A DNA stretch of 64,000 nucleotides, from NCBI GenBank assembly GCA_021292105.1, contig CM037870.1, forward strand, positions 32,359,905 to 32,423,904, written 5' to 3'. The notes under the pieces are model-generated. The model saw only the letters and a program-made list of their open reading frames with translations. It searched no databases and was not told where the DNA came from. This document shows positions 11,100 through 22,070 of the stretch, piece after piece. This stretch comes from Anadara kagoshimensis (Eukaryota; Mollusca; Bivalvia; Arcoida; Arcidae). The translations under genes were made by a program, and so were the position numbers. Every line of letters starts with the position of its first letter. Position 1 is the first letter of the stretch.

Positions 11100-12338
11100 G
11101 AGTTAGAAATAATTTTAAAATACATTTTAAACAAGGGTTGAGATTTATTGAATAGATTTGCAAGGCAAGACCATGTACCGTTTGAGAATTTTTAAGTTTT
11201 CAGTTTTTTGCATTTACATGATAAAAGTCGGTAAAACGCACCATGATAAAACGAATGGAACACGACACAGCATTAACTATTTTGGCACCACAACTCCTAA
11301 CTATAGACGGATATTACCCAAAGTGACAAGATTGTTCGTCTGGTTTAGGTATTAATAAATCTGTACCAACTGATTTTTCAAAATTTGTTTTAAAACATCG
11401 AATACAGTGGAATAGTGTCTGTGCAATATCAATTTTGATATGTTATTATGCAACTGCTTACCTTTTTAAAACAGCCAATCAGAGAAAAGAGGTTCATATA
11501 AAGAAAAGTAATAAAATTGTAAATATTGCAAAATATACAAAGTTATCATAAAGTTTGCTGTTTGCAAGTGGTATAATTTTGTACATTATGTAATAATATG
11601 CAGTGATGTGAGTGTTATAGACAATGATCTCTTTTTTCTTATATGGTTCTAGTTATGTAATGTCAATTCTCTTCCTATGGCCGAGTGTTCAGTTACAAAC
11701 AGCACTTAAATAGATTCTAAGGAATCACGCTTTGTATGGTGTAAATATATTCATTGTTATATTTCTTTAAGGTGTTAATGCATTCATTGTTTTATTACCA
11801 AAGACAAATTACTGTAACAACAACGTGTTATATGAGATAATGTTTATCATTATTAGAATTTTCAGAAGATTGAACTATTGAAATCATTATTTAACAATAA
11901 ATCACTTTACACATCCTCAAACACCTCCACATTTAATTCTGATATTTGTTATTTATATTATTTGAATGTTTTCAGCGTATTTAACAAAAATAATTTTTTA
12001 GGTTTCTTAAGGAAATACTGTTTATTACTCATGTGGATTTTTTTAATTTTAAAGCAATAAACGCGTTCGAAAATTATCTTCCACGCACCAAAAAAAAATA
12101 CAAGTATAATAATACGATTCTAATTGTGGCAAGCACAATAAGTCCAGTCTCCCGACTCCCCCGTATTTACCTATTTCCATGGTAACGACGGTCATGTTGG
12201 AAATTTTAATTGCACATCTACATTGTTGATACATTTTTGCTATAAAGTTTCATTGAGATTGAGTGAGGCATTTCTGAGAAAAAAGGGTGGACAACGGGCG
12301 GAAAGTGGAATATTATTAAGAAGAAACGGAACAAGGGC
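11100..12338. other. No recognised feature
   Basis: AT-rich sequence; a few open frames of 60-65 codons have no recognisable protein features. The region leads into a tRNA-like SINE head at 12340. Confidence 0.5.
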
Positions 12339-12339
12339 A

Positions 12340-12446
12340 ATGAGCTTACTCCCAACTTTCAAGACTTGGGTCAGACCAGGTCTGGGTTCGAACCCACGAC
12401 CTCCCACATATGGAAAGAACACTCTACCACTGAGCTACAGTAGTGG
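12340..12446 (-). mobile_element. tRNA-SINE head, solo
   Basis: On the minus strand this starts 'ccactactgtagctcagtgg', with an A-box-like 'tagctcagtggtagagtg' and a perfect B box 'ggttcgaaccc' (12384-12395). It is followed by the family's 'gacccaagtcttgaaagt'. The rest of the SINE body and the conserved tail are not recognisable beyond it. It is a SINE head, not a working tRNA gene: no acceptor-stem complement closes it. Confidence 0.8.
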
Positions 12447-12569
12447 TGACAATCAGAAGGACGAACAACAACAAACCATATAGTGGCCTCAATGATAGGA
12501 GATTAATATAAACAAATGTTACAAATTATTTCATAGTAAATAAGCTATTAAATCTATATCTTACCTATC

Positions 12570-12989
12570 TACAGTGCAGGCCTGTTGAAAGTATAACACT
12601 AAGCTAACAGATTAGTGTTGAATAGACCGTTCAACTCGATCCCTTGTTAGCTATATCTCGACAGCTTTTCGAAAGCTACAATCCACAGTACAGGCCTTTC
12701 AAAAGTTTAACACTAAGCTAACGAAAAGGAGTCAAAACTCAGCTCGAGATATGGATAGCTTACCGCCAAAAACCTACCGGAAGATAGATAGCATCTGCCG
12801 AGAGCTGTCAAGATATAGCTAACAAGGGGCCAGAATAAGCTGTAGATTCTGTAAGCTCAGTGTTAAACTTTGGACAGGTCTGTACCATAACTCTGATCCA
12901 CTAGCTGTCTCTATATCGTCCAATCGGTAGCCGAGCTTTCGGCTCCTTTTATTAGCGAAATGTTTAACCTTCGACATTTCTGCACTGTA
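12570..12989. mobile_element. MITE, M family, outer element split by another copy
   Basis: The left end 'cagtgcaggcctgttgaaag' starts at about 12572 and the right end, 'acatttctgcactgta', lies at about 12974-12989. Between them sits a second full-length copy (12686-12888). The outer halves rejoin into a normal about 217-bp element when the inner one is removed. Confidence 0.75.
12686..12888. mobile_element. MITE, M family, inner nested copy
   Basis: Runs from 'cagtacaggcctttcaaaag' to 'ggacaggtctgtac', about 200 bp, with near-complementary ends containing 'taacactaagctaacgaaaa' and 'gtaagctcagtgttaaact'. It lies inside another member of the same family. Confidence 0.75.
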
Positions 12990-13184
12990 TGTTTCACAAA
13001 AGTTTAGCAGTAAGCTTACGAAAATGTGACGAAGTTCGACTGCAGAGTGATCGAGAGACCCAAAAAGCTACACAGAGATACACAACAGCTGCCAAAAACT
13101 GATAAAAGATACAACTAAAGACGGGGCGAGATGAGCTTCAGATTAGTATTCTTAGTGTTAAACTTTCGACAGGTCTATACTGTA
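12984..13184. mobile_element. MITE, M family, adjacent third copy
   Basis: Abuts the right end of the outer element: 'cactgtatgtttcacaaaag' at the left and 'ttcgacaggtctatactgta' at the right. The left end is more eroded than the right. Confidence 0.65.
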
Positions 13185-13288
13185 GCTCTCAATTTGTGGG
13201 GAGTATGTTACATTTTATTTGATCGACTTCAATAACAACAAACATAACATACCTGGCTTGTGATATCAAAACCAATTAGCAATGAGAT

Positions 13289-13526
13289 ATAGTACGACAA
13301 GTTTGACTTGGATGTTTGACCTTTAATTTGAATATTAAAACAGACATATCGACTGTGTAATTAAGGGCTATATGAAGTTGATATAATAAGGATAGATGAT
13401 AGTAATATTGGGTACGGGGCGTTTATGGTAATGAAACATGCTGTCTTACCAAAATCACACAGTCTATTAGCCCAATCTAATATTCAAATTAAAGGTCAAA
13501 CGACCAGGTCAAACTTGACGCACTAT
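13289..13526. mobile_element. MITE, P family, copy P1
   Basis: About 240 bp with long inverted ends: left 'tagtacgacaagtttgactt' then 'gtttgacctttaatttgaat'; right 'attcaaattaaaggtcaaac' then 'caggtcaaacttgacgcact'. The core, 'gataga tgatagtaatattgg', recurs in P3. The ends resemble those of the N family in layout. Confidence 0.85.
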
Positions 13527-13858
13527 TCTCAGAATCAATATAAATCAACTATACGTTATTGTTATTGTCAATCCATGCCTTTAATCTGTATAATTTTCTC
13601 TTTTTTAATATTTTTTAAATTTTTATAATCTGTAGTTTCAACACGTGTTTATCTTGTCTTGATATCCTTTTCATTAGTATTTCTTATTTCATTACTTCAT
13701 TGTTCCAACTGTCCTTGTCAGAAACAATTATGTAATTCTTTCTATCATTTGATAAATTTAAATTTTAATTAGTCTCTCAACACGTGTTTATCTCGTCGGT
13801 CTTTTTATCCTTGGCTTTATTGGATAATGAATGTTGATAAGAACATGTTTATCAGAGA
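13527..13858. other. No recognised feature
   Basis: AT-rich; two occurrences of 'caacacgtgtttat' (about 13638 and 13780) foreshadow the same motif in the duplication fragment that follows. Nothing else is supported. Confidence 0.5.
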
Positions 13859-13859
13859 T

Positions 13860-14200
13860 ACACATTCTTCGCTTCAAGTATGATAGAAAATAAAACTTTA
13901 TTATCTCTCTAATCTCTTAATTAGCTCGATAAATCTGCACAACACGTGTTTATCGTGTCTGCAAAAGTAACGACTTGATTATATGTTCAATGACCAGCTT
14001 TAATTTTCCCAAATATTAAAAATTTGACATTTTTCATTTCATAGGACCACATTCGTAAGAACTGCATTTTGAATTTATTTTTAGAAACAGTAACGTAATA
14101 TATGACAATTTCTGGAGAACAATTTGCAAAACATATTCAAAGACGAGGAAACGCCCTCATTTTTTAGTATCCTGCAATATGAGACGAAATAGATGGGCAT
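13860..14200. repeat. Third, partial copy of the 8-11 kb duplication
   Basis: Matches 9390-9685: 'aataaaactttatta', 'cttaattagctcgataaatc', 'cacgtgtttat', 'gaccacattcgtaa', 'caaagacgaggaaacgc' and 'ctcattttt' in the same order. This shows the original unit extended at least this far. Confidence 0.75.
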
Positions 14201-14640
14201 GCAAAGAAAAATACAAATAAAATAAGACATATTTATGAGCCAAAATTTGAAATTTCTGTTATATTACTATGACTTTTTTACTTAAATGCAAGGAGATTTA
14301 TACATCTATTTGCAAAATTACTGACGGAGCTTTATTAGCTTTTTAGGCGTTGTTTGGAATCTAAATCAATAACTGACTCCCACTGCCACCAACAACATAC
14401 ACAGTCTTTACAAACAGAATAATCAGAAATTGATACAGAATGATATATGTTTCTTAGCAACCAAATTAATATTTAGATGATGATTCGAAAATACAATACT
14501 ACTGTCTACAAACTGTGTCACTGTTATATGAGTATCGACAAGACTCTCGATGAATACAACACCCCTCCTCAAAAGCAGATACAATAAATGACACTAGAAA
14601 AGAAACTCTGACTTTGCGTAGGCGAAAAGAGCATTCAGAA
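14200..14640. other. No recognised feature
   Basis: AT-rich stretch with no supported gene or repeat. Confidence 0.5.
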
Positions 14641-14644
14641 AAAA

Positions 14645-14768
14645 CATAATAATCCATGTCCGAATCGTAATCCAGAAGCAAAGTAAAAACTGTAAACCTG
14701 ACAAGTTAGGTTAAACACCTAAACTTCCATAAAAGAAGTGAGACCAGGTGCTCCGGAAGGGTAAACAA
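14645..14768 (-). mobile_element. Penelope-like element, 3' tail fragment
   Basis: Minus-strand match to the Penelope-like 3' tail: 'acccttccggagcacctggt' followed by 'tctcacttctttt', then 'gtttttactttgcttctgga' and 'ttcggacatg'. Only about 120 bp of noncoding tail. Confidence 0.7.
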
Positions 14769-14984
14769 TCCAATCATAATGCAGAAAAAAGCAAACGAAA
14801 AACATAAAAATAGTCTGTTACGAAAACCTGTTTTTTTGTGTTTTTACAATTTCTCCAGAATTACTGAGTCGATTTTAGTCTACTCCTGTTTTTCATAACC
14901 TAATGTTGATGTTTCAAAACATTAAAAGAAGTGAAATTCTAAAAAGAAATTAGGTAAGGCGTACCGCGTCATCATAAAATTTGT

Positions 14985-15140
14985 GTAGAACGATGTTCAA
15001 CGTTTACGCGAAACTATCTTTAACGTAATAAAAATCGTTTCAATGACAATTTCGGTATAACGCCATTTAACAGGGAAACGCCAATGAATCCATTCTTTGC
15101 CCAATGGGAATAATATTACGAGCAGTTACAAACATAATAG
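14985..15140. repeat. Dispersed repeat shared with 16240-16440
   Basis: 'aacgatgttcaacg...gcg(a/g)aactatctttaacg' and 'tgaatccattctttgcccaa' followed by 'aataatatt.cgag.a.ttacaaa' match 16258-16425 at similar spacing. The copy here is broken by the foldback beginning at 15140. Confidence 0.6.
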
Positions 15141-15301
15141 AATCTGTCAACTGTTTGTGACCGATACCGTATGATCTCAGTCGAGGGTGATGTGATGTAA
15201 TATATATCCCAATCGAGGCTCTGCCGAGATTGGGATTTGTTACATCACATCACCCGAGACTGCGATCAACTGGTATCGGTCACAAACAGGTGACAGAATT
15301 T
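15140..15301. repeat. Foldback: 80-bp imperfect inverted repeat
   Basis: The left arm, 'ctgtttgtgaccgatacc' through 'gggtgatgtgatgtaa' to 'tcccaatc', is mirrored by the right arm, 'gattggga' through 'ttacatcacatcaccc' to 'ggtatcggtcacaaacag'. The arms are about 80 bp, roughly 85% complementary by eye, with a loop of under 10 bp near 15217. It could be a foldback transposon or a long-hairpin RNA source. Confidence 0.85.
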
Positions 15302-15772
15302 ATTTCTCGTACCATTGAAATGTTTATAATTGTGATAAATACAAAACAAAACACGTAATCTCATGGGGCCTCTTGCCGTGCATGATTCCTTTGGGCGCTG
15401 TATGCATTGTAGAAATCCGCCCTTTGAAAATAATTCGATCGATAACACTTCAAAATTTTAAGATATCCACAATTTGTATTTAATGCAAATAAACAAATCA
15501 ACTCTGACAATAAAATATTTTGAATAAAAAATAAAATAAAACACATATTTTGAAAAATTAATAAAGAAACTCTTTGTTTTTATGACGTCAAGCACAATGA
15601 TCGCATACGTCATCCTGATTGTTCGATTGTCGCGTGAGGCAGTACCAGACAAACTGGACAAGACAGAAAAATCTAGCACTGTTGTGCGCATGAGATTTTT
15701 CTGTCCGAGGTACGAGAAAACTTTATGTGGTTTGCTGGTGCTGAGAAAACTTCATTGGCTAGGTAATGAACA

Positions 15773-15791
15773 TGTGTGTGTGTGTGTATGT

Positions 15792-15823
<32 letters not shown>
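15773..15823 (+). repeat. (TG)n microsatellite
   Basis: About 25 TG units with two TATG interruptions. Confidence 0.97.
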
Positions 15824-15882
15824 TTACTTCTTTAAAAATACAATGTTTAAAGAATACTTGGAGGGAAAACTTTTGGAATAAT

Positions 15883-16255
15883 AGGCATATTACATTTCCA
15901 TTAATCACGCCAACCATGTATCGTTACATTATTATTAACGACGGCTAACATGCAAACATCAATTTTATATTAATCACTTTGAAGAAGTTTCATTCCATTG
16001 CATTGAGTAATTCTGGACATGAAATAACTCCCTGGCTTATGTTTTTATTGACTGAAAGATTCTTGGATCATCATAACGAAGATGTTGTATTAGATGCTAA
16101 CAGTTTAGTACTTCTTCAAAGAATGTCAAGTTGTACAAGGGAAAACTCAACATTTGCGTCAACGCTATGCCAAACTCATATGACTTAGATTTGCTACCGT
16201 GGAATTTGTTAAAGCAGGGACCAGTATACTGAAAATGGACTATGTACATAGTAGA
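15883..16255. repeat. 650-bp-period duplication, copy 1
   Basis: Matches 16540-16895. Shared blocks: 'catttccattaatcacgcca', 'ctaacatgcaaacat', 'gaaa.attcttggatcat', 'aactcaacatttgcgtcaac' and 'gctatgccaaac'. A 69-codon frame lies here, but the second copy is interrupted, so coding is not supported. Confidence 0.8.
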
Positions 16256-16539
16256 ACGAGTAGAACTATGTTGAACGATTGAGCGGAACTATCTGTAACG
16301 TTTGCACGGACGTAATGAAACAGTTTCCTTAACACTTTCCGAAACAAACTTTACAGGTGGACACCAATTAATCGATTCTTTGCCCAATGAAAATAATATT
16401 CGAGAATTTACAAATAAATTTTTGTGGTATCCTGGTTTTCGAGAAACTCCAGTGACAAGGTTATTGTCAGCTAATTACCAGTTGCTTACCTGTTCAAATA
16501 TGTAATACATAAAGCATATTTGAAACGAAAAAAACTAAT

Positions 16540-16895
16540 GGAATTACACGCATATTTCATTTCCATTAATCACGCCAACCGCGACGACGACTAACATGCA
16601 AACATTAACTTAATATTAATCACTTTCAAAAAGTTTCATTTCATTGCAAAGAATAGTTCTTGACATGGCTTTTTTTTTTGATTGACTGAAATATTCTTGG
16701 ATCATTATAACTAAGACGTTGTATTGGATGCTAACAGTTTTGTGATGTTTCTGAGAATGTCAGGTTGCTCAAGGAAAAACTCAACATTTGCGTCAACGCT
16801 ATGCCAAACGAATAAGACATAGATTCATACCATGCAATTTGTTAAAGAAGAGAACAGTACACTGCAAAAGGAATGCGTACATAGCATGAGTTAAG
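16540..16895. repeat. 650-bp-period duplication, copy 2
   Basis: Second copy of 15883-16255, with indels that break any shared reading frame. Confidence 0.8.
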
Positions 16896-16944
16896 GGTTA
16901 GTGTACATTGATGTTCACAACTCACACTGTATCAATAGTTTCGC

Positions 16945-17070
16945 TTGCCGGCCTCACTTACCTGGTAGGGGTTCGTGTGTTTAACTTGGTTTTCTGGTTC
17001 CACAGTCTCTGCTTTACTTTGAGATTATGATTTTGACTGACATGGGTTTGTATGTTTGTTTTTTTTTTAT
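16945..17070 (+). mobile_element. Penelope-like 3' tail, degenerate
   Basis: 'gccggcctcacttacctggt', 'gttcgtgtgtttaa' and 'ctttactttgagattatgat' followed by 'gacatgggtttgtatgtttg' follow the order of the tail at 42200-42350, but with more divergence and no hairpin segment. Confidence 0.5.
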
Positions 17071-17071
17071 T

Positions 17072-17428
17072 TCGGTACGCTTATATTGACAATTTCCCCA
17101 ACGTAGTGTAACTAGCAATATGGCGGTTGTGATATTGTTTAAATTAATTTTTATTGTAATCTGAATAGAACCTAAATTTATTTATTGATTAAATGGAGTT
17201 TTACGTTCTAATCAAGAATATTTCACTTATATGTCTGGTGTTCGAAGGTCAGTTGTTTTTCTATGAGTGTTTCTGCCCCCACCTTCATCATCATAATCTG
17301 GCCACTTCGATGAAAGTTCGAAACAAATTAACAGCTTATAACATCAGGGTTACGCTGTAATCATAACAGTATTTGCCAATAATTAGTTCTCAGCATCTTG
17401 GGTTTCAAATATTTATCAAATTGGTCTG
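17072..17428. other. No recognised feature
   Basis: Spacer before the first large repeated unit; nothing supported. Confidence 0.5.
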
Positions 17429-17431
17429 ATC

Positions 17432-17459
17432 ATTGATTGATTGATTGATTGATTGATTT
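17432..17459 (+). repeat. (TTGA)n microsatellite at unit 1 boundary
   Basis: About seven tetranucleotide units, followed by 'ttttaccaggatattccgta', the unit start shared with units 2 and 3 as 'ctac.a.gata..c.atatataac'. Confidence 0.95.
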
Positions 17460-17779
17460 TACCAGGATATTCCGTATATAACCGGCAGTGACTACGTTGG
17501 AACATGGTACGGCGAGCCCTCGATAAGACGTGTAATAAGGGATATAGTGAACATATTTGTTTAGATTGTACATCTGCTAGATTGAACTTCAGAAAGGTCA
17601 TGATTAAGAAAAAATATTGTGAAACTTGGGCATGTACAGTAAATTATATTGTTTATGTCTATATACATGCCTAGTGTTATTATTCCTTATATTTTTATCT
17701 ACATATGTGTGCATTAATAACACTTGAGCCACTAAAATATTTAAAAATACGCATAATAAAAACCTAACAATCCCTCAAT

Positions 17780-18030
17780 ATGAAGCCTTGCTGTAAAACA
17801 TTATATCTATTTTGTTTATATGGAACTCTCTAGGACAGACGGTGTCAATGGCTCATGGCATTTTATACAACATCTTTTCTTTATGGATCAAGTGAAACCG
17901 ACAACTTCACAGATCCTTGATAAAATGGAAAACATAAAACCGTCGTATCTTATGATGTACATAGTCGTTAAGTATCGGTGTTATTCATCTTAAAATAATT
18001 GGAACCTACTAACTTGTCACTGTGCTTGTG
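17780..18030 (+). other. Best-conserved block of the large units
   Basis: This block is nearly identical in all three units (25790-26040 and 34365-34630), while much of the rest has drifted. It includes 'gacggtgtcaatggctcatg', 'ggatcaagtgaaa.cgacaa' and 'aaccgtcgtatctta'. One frame (here 17820-17990) stays open in units 1 and 3 and contains WHFIQHLFFMDQVK and DKMENIKPSYL; in unit 2 a 3' deletion shifts it. It could be a conserved exon, a promoter-proximal element, or simply a younger gene-conversion patch. I do not recognise the protein. Confidence 0.5.
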
Positions 18031-18420
18031 ACAGCGAAATTTTCAAAAAAAAATACAGATTATTCAATAATCTCAAAATAATTTGGAACATTCATTCGTA
18101 TGCATACACATAATCAATGCCTGTGCATCCTCGGTTATGAAAAACACATCTTTTTTTGAAATTTCTGTTATTGAGGCTTTGAAATTTGGCTATGTTTTCG
18201 CTGGAAATGATTCTGTTGCTGTTTTAAAAAACAGTCATTTGCGCATACGACGTAATACGTGACCAAAGACACATCATCCGGTAAACTACGTAAATTCATT
18301 TACAACAAGTATTTTTTCCCATAGGTGTAAAGTGTCCTTCCCACGGGCGAACATAGCTATTTTCAGGTTGGATTCGGCTCAAATAATTCATAAGTTTATT
18401 TCCTTGTTTTATTACTATTA

Positions 18421-18423
<3 letters not shown>

Positions 18424-18470
<47 letters not shown>
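18424..18470 (+). repeat. (ATT)n microsatellite
   Basis: About 15 trinucleotide units. At the matching place in unit 2 (26426-26448) there is a short (AAT)n run. Confidence 0.95.
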
Positions 18471-18472
<2 letters not shown>

Positions 18473-20433
18473 CATGTATTATTATTATTGTTGTTGTTGA
18501 TATATACTTTGCCAAATATTGATGTCACGAACAAAGTGACCCCTTTTCAAAAATTATTTAATTAATTTGATAATTTTGATATAATTTTGATGTTTGTGAC
18601 ACTGAGTCTTAGTGATACGTCTGTATTTATGTCTTATTTTACGGACTTATTTTGAATTCTTTCGTAAAAATAGTTTTGCAAAATCAGCAAAAGCATTTCA
18701 ACGCTGTTGGATCGACACTAGTTAACCGCTACCGAAAAAGGGTTCCCCTTGCCGCAGACCCATACCGTAGGCCTTGGTGCTCGGTATTATGAACTAAGTA
18801 CTCTACGATGTTATTCTGTCATAGTCGGCAAGAATACTAGCACTCTAAAGTTCGGAATGAGTGTGCAATATGGAGCAAAGAAGACCAGAAACAGTTGTAC
18901 AAAACTCACGCTTCACATGAACTTGTGCTTAGATTAACTGGCCACGATGTGATGTAAATGAACATTAACCAACCAATATTTTTACTAAATACAAAATTGT
19001 AGTACATGAACAAAGGATATGATCACTAATGCATGACGACGTGAGGGACTTTTTTGTTTAAATTCATTTGTAAAAATGTCTGGCAAAATTACAGAAAAAT
19101 TAAATTCATAATGTCATTCCATATACAACATAACATCAAATCTAATAATACACAATACAATTCTTACCTTAATAAAGGTCTATAAAACCACTGAAATATT
19201 TGTAAAACTTGAAGAAATATCTCCGAAAATTGTTTGTCCAAACTAATCAAGTAAAGAATTTCCTCGTTTGAAATAATTACTCTTACTCAAATACACAGAT
19301 CAAGAAAAGACACAATTTTTTAACAGTCTATCTACAATTCGAAAACAGAATTCACGAATGATTCCTGAGACATTTTGTTGAAGCAGTGGTATAAAATCGT
19401 CACGTTCACATTTATATTTAGTTTGAGAAGCTGGTACTATAATCATGAAATTAATAAACTGAAGCAACTGAAGAAGTCGTTTGTATCAATAAATACCGAA
19501 GAAGTCTTTTATTAAGAAACATACAGAATTATTTTCACGTCCGTTCTCAATGGTGGTTTACACAAAAATATCAAATATAACTACATTCAAACGTGTACAA
19601 TGCCCCACTGAATTTTACTGTCTGGAATAAACGCGTATAGATTTAACAAATATATGCTTGTCGTAGATGGTGTTATTCACGAAACGTTAAAAATTCCCAG
19701 TTCCAAACACCAATAGGTCTTCTTAACGAATTGTTTTTCACACCCGTTCTAAATGGTGCTATACACATAAAGTATTAAAACACCTAGAGTGTTCCATTTA
19801 GTTTTTCTGTCTTTAATAACGTTGTAAATTGTGTTCGTCGCGAAAAGTCCCAAATCAACAGTTCCATATATCAATACAACAGACTTCTTAACTGGGCTTT
19901 ACAAATAGGAATCAACAGCAGTGAGTTTTAGAAATCGTATAAATTAAGGTATCGAATTGTTCGTCACACACGTTGTTACGATGCATTAATGTTCTTTAAC
20001 ACAATATTTTTTTAATATTTCCACAAAAAAATTAATCACAAAATTTCGTATTGTTTTCATTTGATTTTTTTTTGTATTATCAGTATTTGTTGTTATTACG
20101 CTGATGTTTGACAGATTCTGTGTTTATTGGAGCATATTTCCTACGACTATCCATTACGAAGCAGCAATGATAAATTAAATAGTTTTAAAGCATCTATTGC
20201 TGATGTTTTTTAATGAAATATATACACTCTGTTATGGCTTCTGGATTCTACTATATCTTATTTAGAAAACATTCATCACGTTTCTACAACTGTATTATTG
20301 TATATACGCCTGATAATATAGAAAACAATCCTATTTCTAGGACTGTGATCCATACAATTTGCTCTTGTGTATCCTTCTGACTTAGATTTTACTCCAAAAC
20401 AATATATAGTAGTAAATCATTATAACTTTATCC

Positions 20434-20678
20434 TTATATCGGCAAACAACAATGACCTGTTCGCTTGACCCGCTTCGTTAGGAAAATTCATATAGGAGAA
20501 TCCACCAAATTCATTTGTAGCTTTAAGATTCGCGGTTAACACGTGAACAGTGTCTTTGTTTAGTGTTTTTCATTATGTAGACGAAATACCCACGTGCGTT
20601 CTCCAAGTATTATATACTCGTTTAAAATAAATATTTAAATTAAAGGTCAATCGGACAGGTCAATTGTGTTTGCCTATA
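20434..20678. mobile_element. MITE, N family, copy N2 (unit 1)
   Basis: Left 'ggcaaacaacaatgacctgt' with 'cgcttgacc'; right 'aggtcaatcggacaggtcaa' with 'gtttgcctata'. It occupies the same site in unit 1 as N3 in unit 2 and N4 in unit 3, so it was present before the unit was copied. Confidence 0.85.
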
Positions 20679-21469
20679 CTCGTAAAACTGTAAATACAAA
20701 TGTCCTAAAGTAATGTATGAGGTGTAATGTGAATTTTTTCTCTATAGTTACAGAATTATAACATACATCTGCAATACATATAATACCTTGAACAAAGCTA
20801 AACAATATTTCAATCCATCATAATTCACAATAAGCTTTATCTATTACAAGACAGAGAAGATTTATGTAATATATCATGTATGTAAGTCAAATATACTAGT
20901 AAATGAAATATGAGAAAAAATACCTTATTGACGCTTTTATGTAAGAAAAAACAAAAATAAATAAATGGCACTCCTTCAACCTTTTTAAAAATGTAATATT
21001 AATTTTTCTTACATTTATTTACTATTTTTGGGACAAATACTCATTGTATATTATGTTTGTGCTATAAGCTTTATGTAGCTTGATGCAAATAAAAGTTATT
21101 ATTATTTTGAACATATTTTTCCGAGTCAGGTTGGACAACATTTAATTTAGTTGATCGCATATTTTATGTATTTTGATAGATAAATATCTATAATCATATC
21201 AATTTTGAAATAAAATATTGGAGTAGAAGAAAATACTGTATACTGAAACAGATACCCTGGTACTGGATATCTTATCATGGTACCGAGAGTTTACAATCAA
21301 TACAAATTGTCAACCAGCCTTGTAAAGAGGCTTAAGTATTCACTGAACTCCATAAGGCCTTCATTCAATAAAATGACCCCCCCCTTTTCGATTACAATCT
21401 CTAATTGTAATCGGTTTTGATATTATGGTAAAACCATAATTTTATACATCAAATTATTGATCCCGAACA

Positions 21470-22070
21470 TCAAACGTTTGTCAGCAAAATTTGATAATTC
21501 AAATGATTATTACCGAAGTCTGAATTATTTAAATGATTGTCACCAAAGTCTGAATTTTTCAAATGATTGTCACCAAAGTCTGAATTATTCAAATGATTGA
21601 CACCAAAGTCTGAATCATTCAAATGTTTGTCACCAACGTCGGAATTAATAAAATGTTTGCCAACAAACTTTGATGTATTAAAATGTTTGTCAACAACGTC
21701 CGATGTATCGAAATGTTTGTCAAAAAAGTCTTATGTATTCAAATGTTTGTCAAAAAGTCTGATGTATTTAAATGTTTGTCAACAAAGTCTAATGTATTCA
21801 AATGTTTTTCAAAAAAGTATGTAGTATTCAAAAGTTTGTCACCAACGTCTCAATTCTTCAAATGTTTGCCAACAAAGTTATATGTATCCAAATGTTTGTC
21901 AACAAGGTCCGGTGTATTCAAATGTTTGTCTACAAATTATGATGTAATCAAATGTTTGTCAACAACGTCTGATGTATTCAAATGTTAGTCACCAAAGTCT
22001 GAAATTTTTAAATGTTTGTTACCAAAGTTGGATTTATTAAAATGTTTGCCAACAAAGTCTGGTGTAGAAA
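21470..22070 (+). repeat. 30-bp minisatellite, unit 1, about 20 copies
   Basis: The consensus is 'ttcaaatgtttgtcaacaaa' followed by 'gtctgatgta'. The period of 30 keeps reading frames open (10-residue repeats such as KCLSTTSDVF), so the roughly 100-codon frames are an artefact. The same array has about 15 copies in unit 2 and about 4-5 in unit 3. Confidence 0.95.

Larger units (their letters stand above)
9690..11100. repeat. 1.6-kb tandem duplication, copy D2
   Basis: Second copy of D1 with two added pieces: a TTAA-flanked insert at 9882-10171 and an N-family MITE at 10674-10899. Outside these, order and spacing of landmarks match D1. A minus-strand frame near 9676-9858 ends in a donor-like 'caaaggtaaaa', but the D1 copy of it is interrupted, so I do not call a gene. 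Confidence 0.75.

Noticed and set aside
15582-15948. Frames encoding Cys-Val repeats
   Set aside because: Caused by the (TG)n microsatellite at 15773-15823.
15979-16505. 69- and 67-codon frames at 15979-16188 and 16302-16505
   Set aside because: They sit in a duplicated repeat whose second copy (16540-16895) carries frame-breaking indels.
21597-21988. Overlapping 75- and 101-codon frames rich in KCLS repeats
   Set aside because: Produced by the 30-bp minisatellite, which keeps frames open; the same array in unit 2 opens the opposite strand instead.
21470-22070. CRISPR-like spacing of repeats
   Set aside because: There are no unique spacers; it is a plain 30-bp tandem array in an animal genome.
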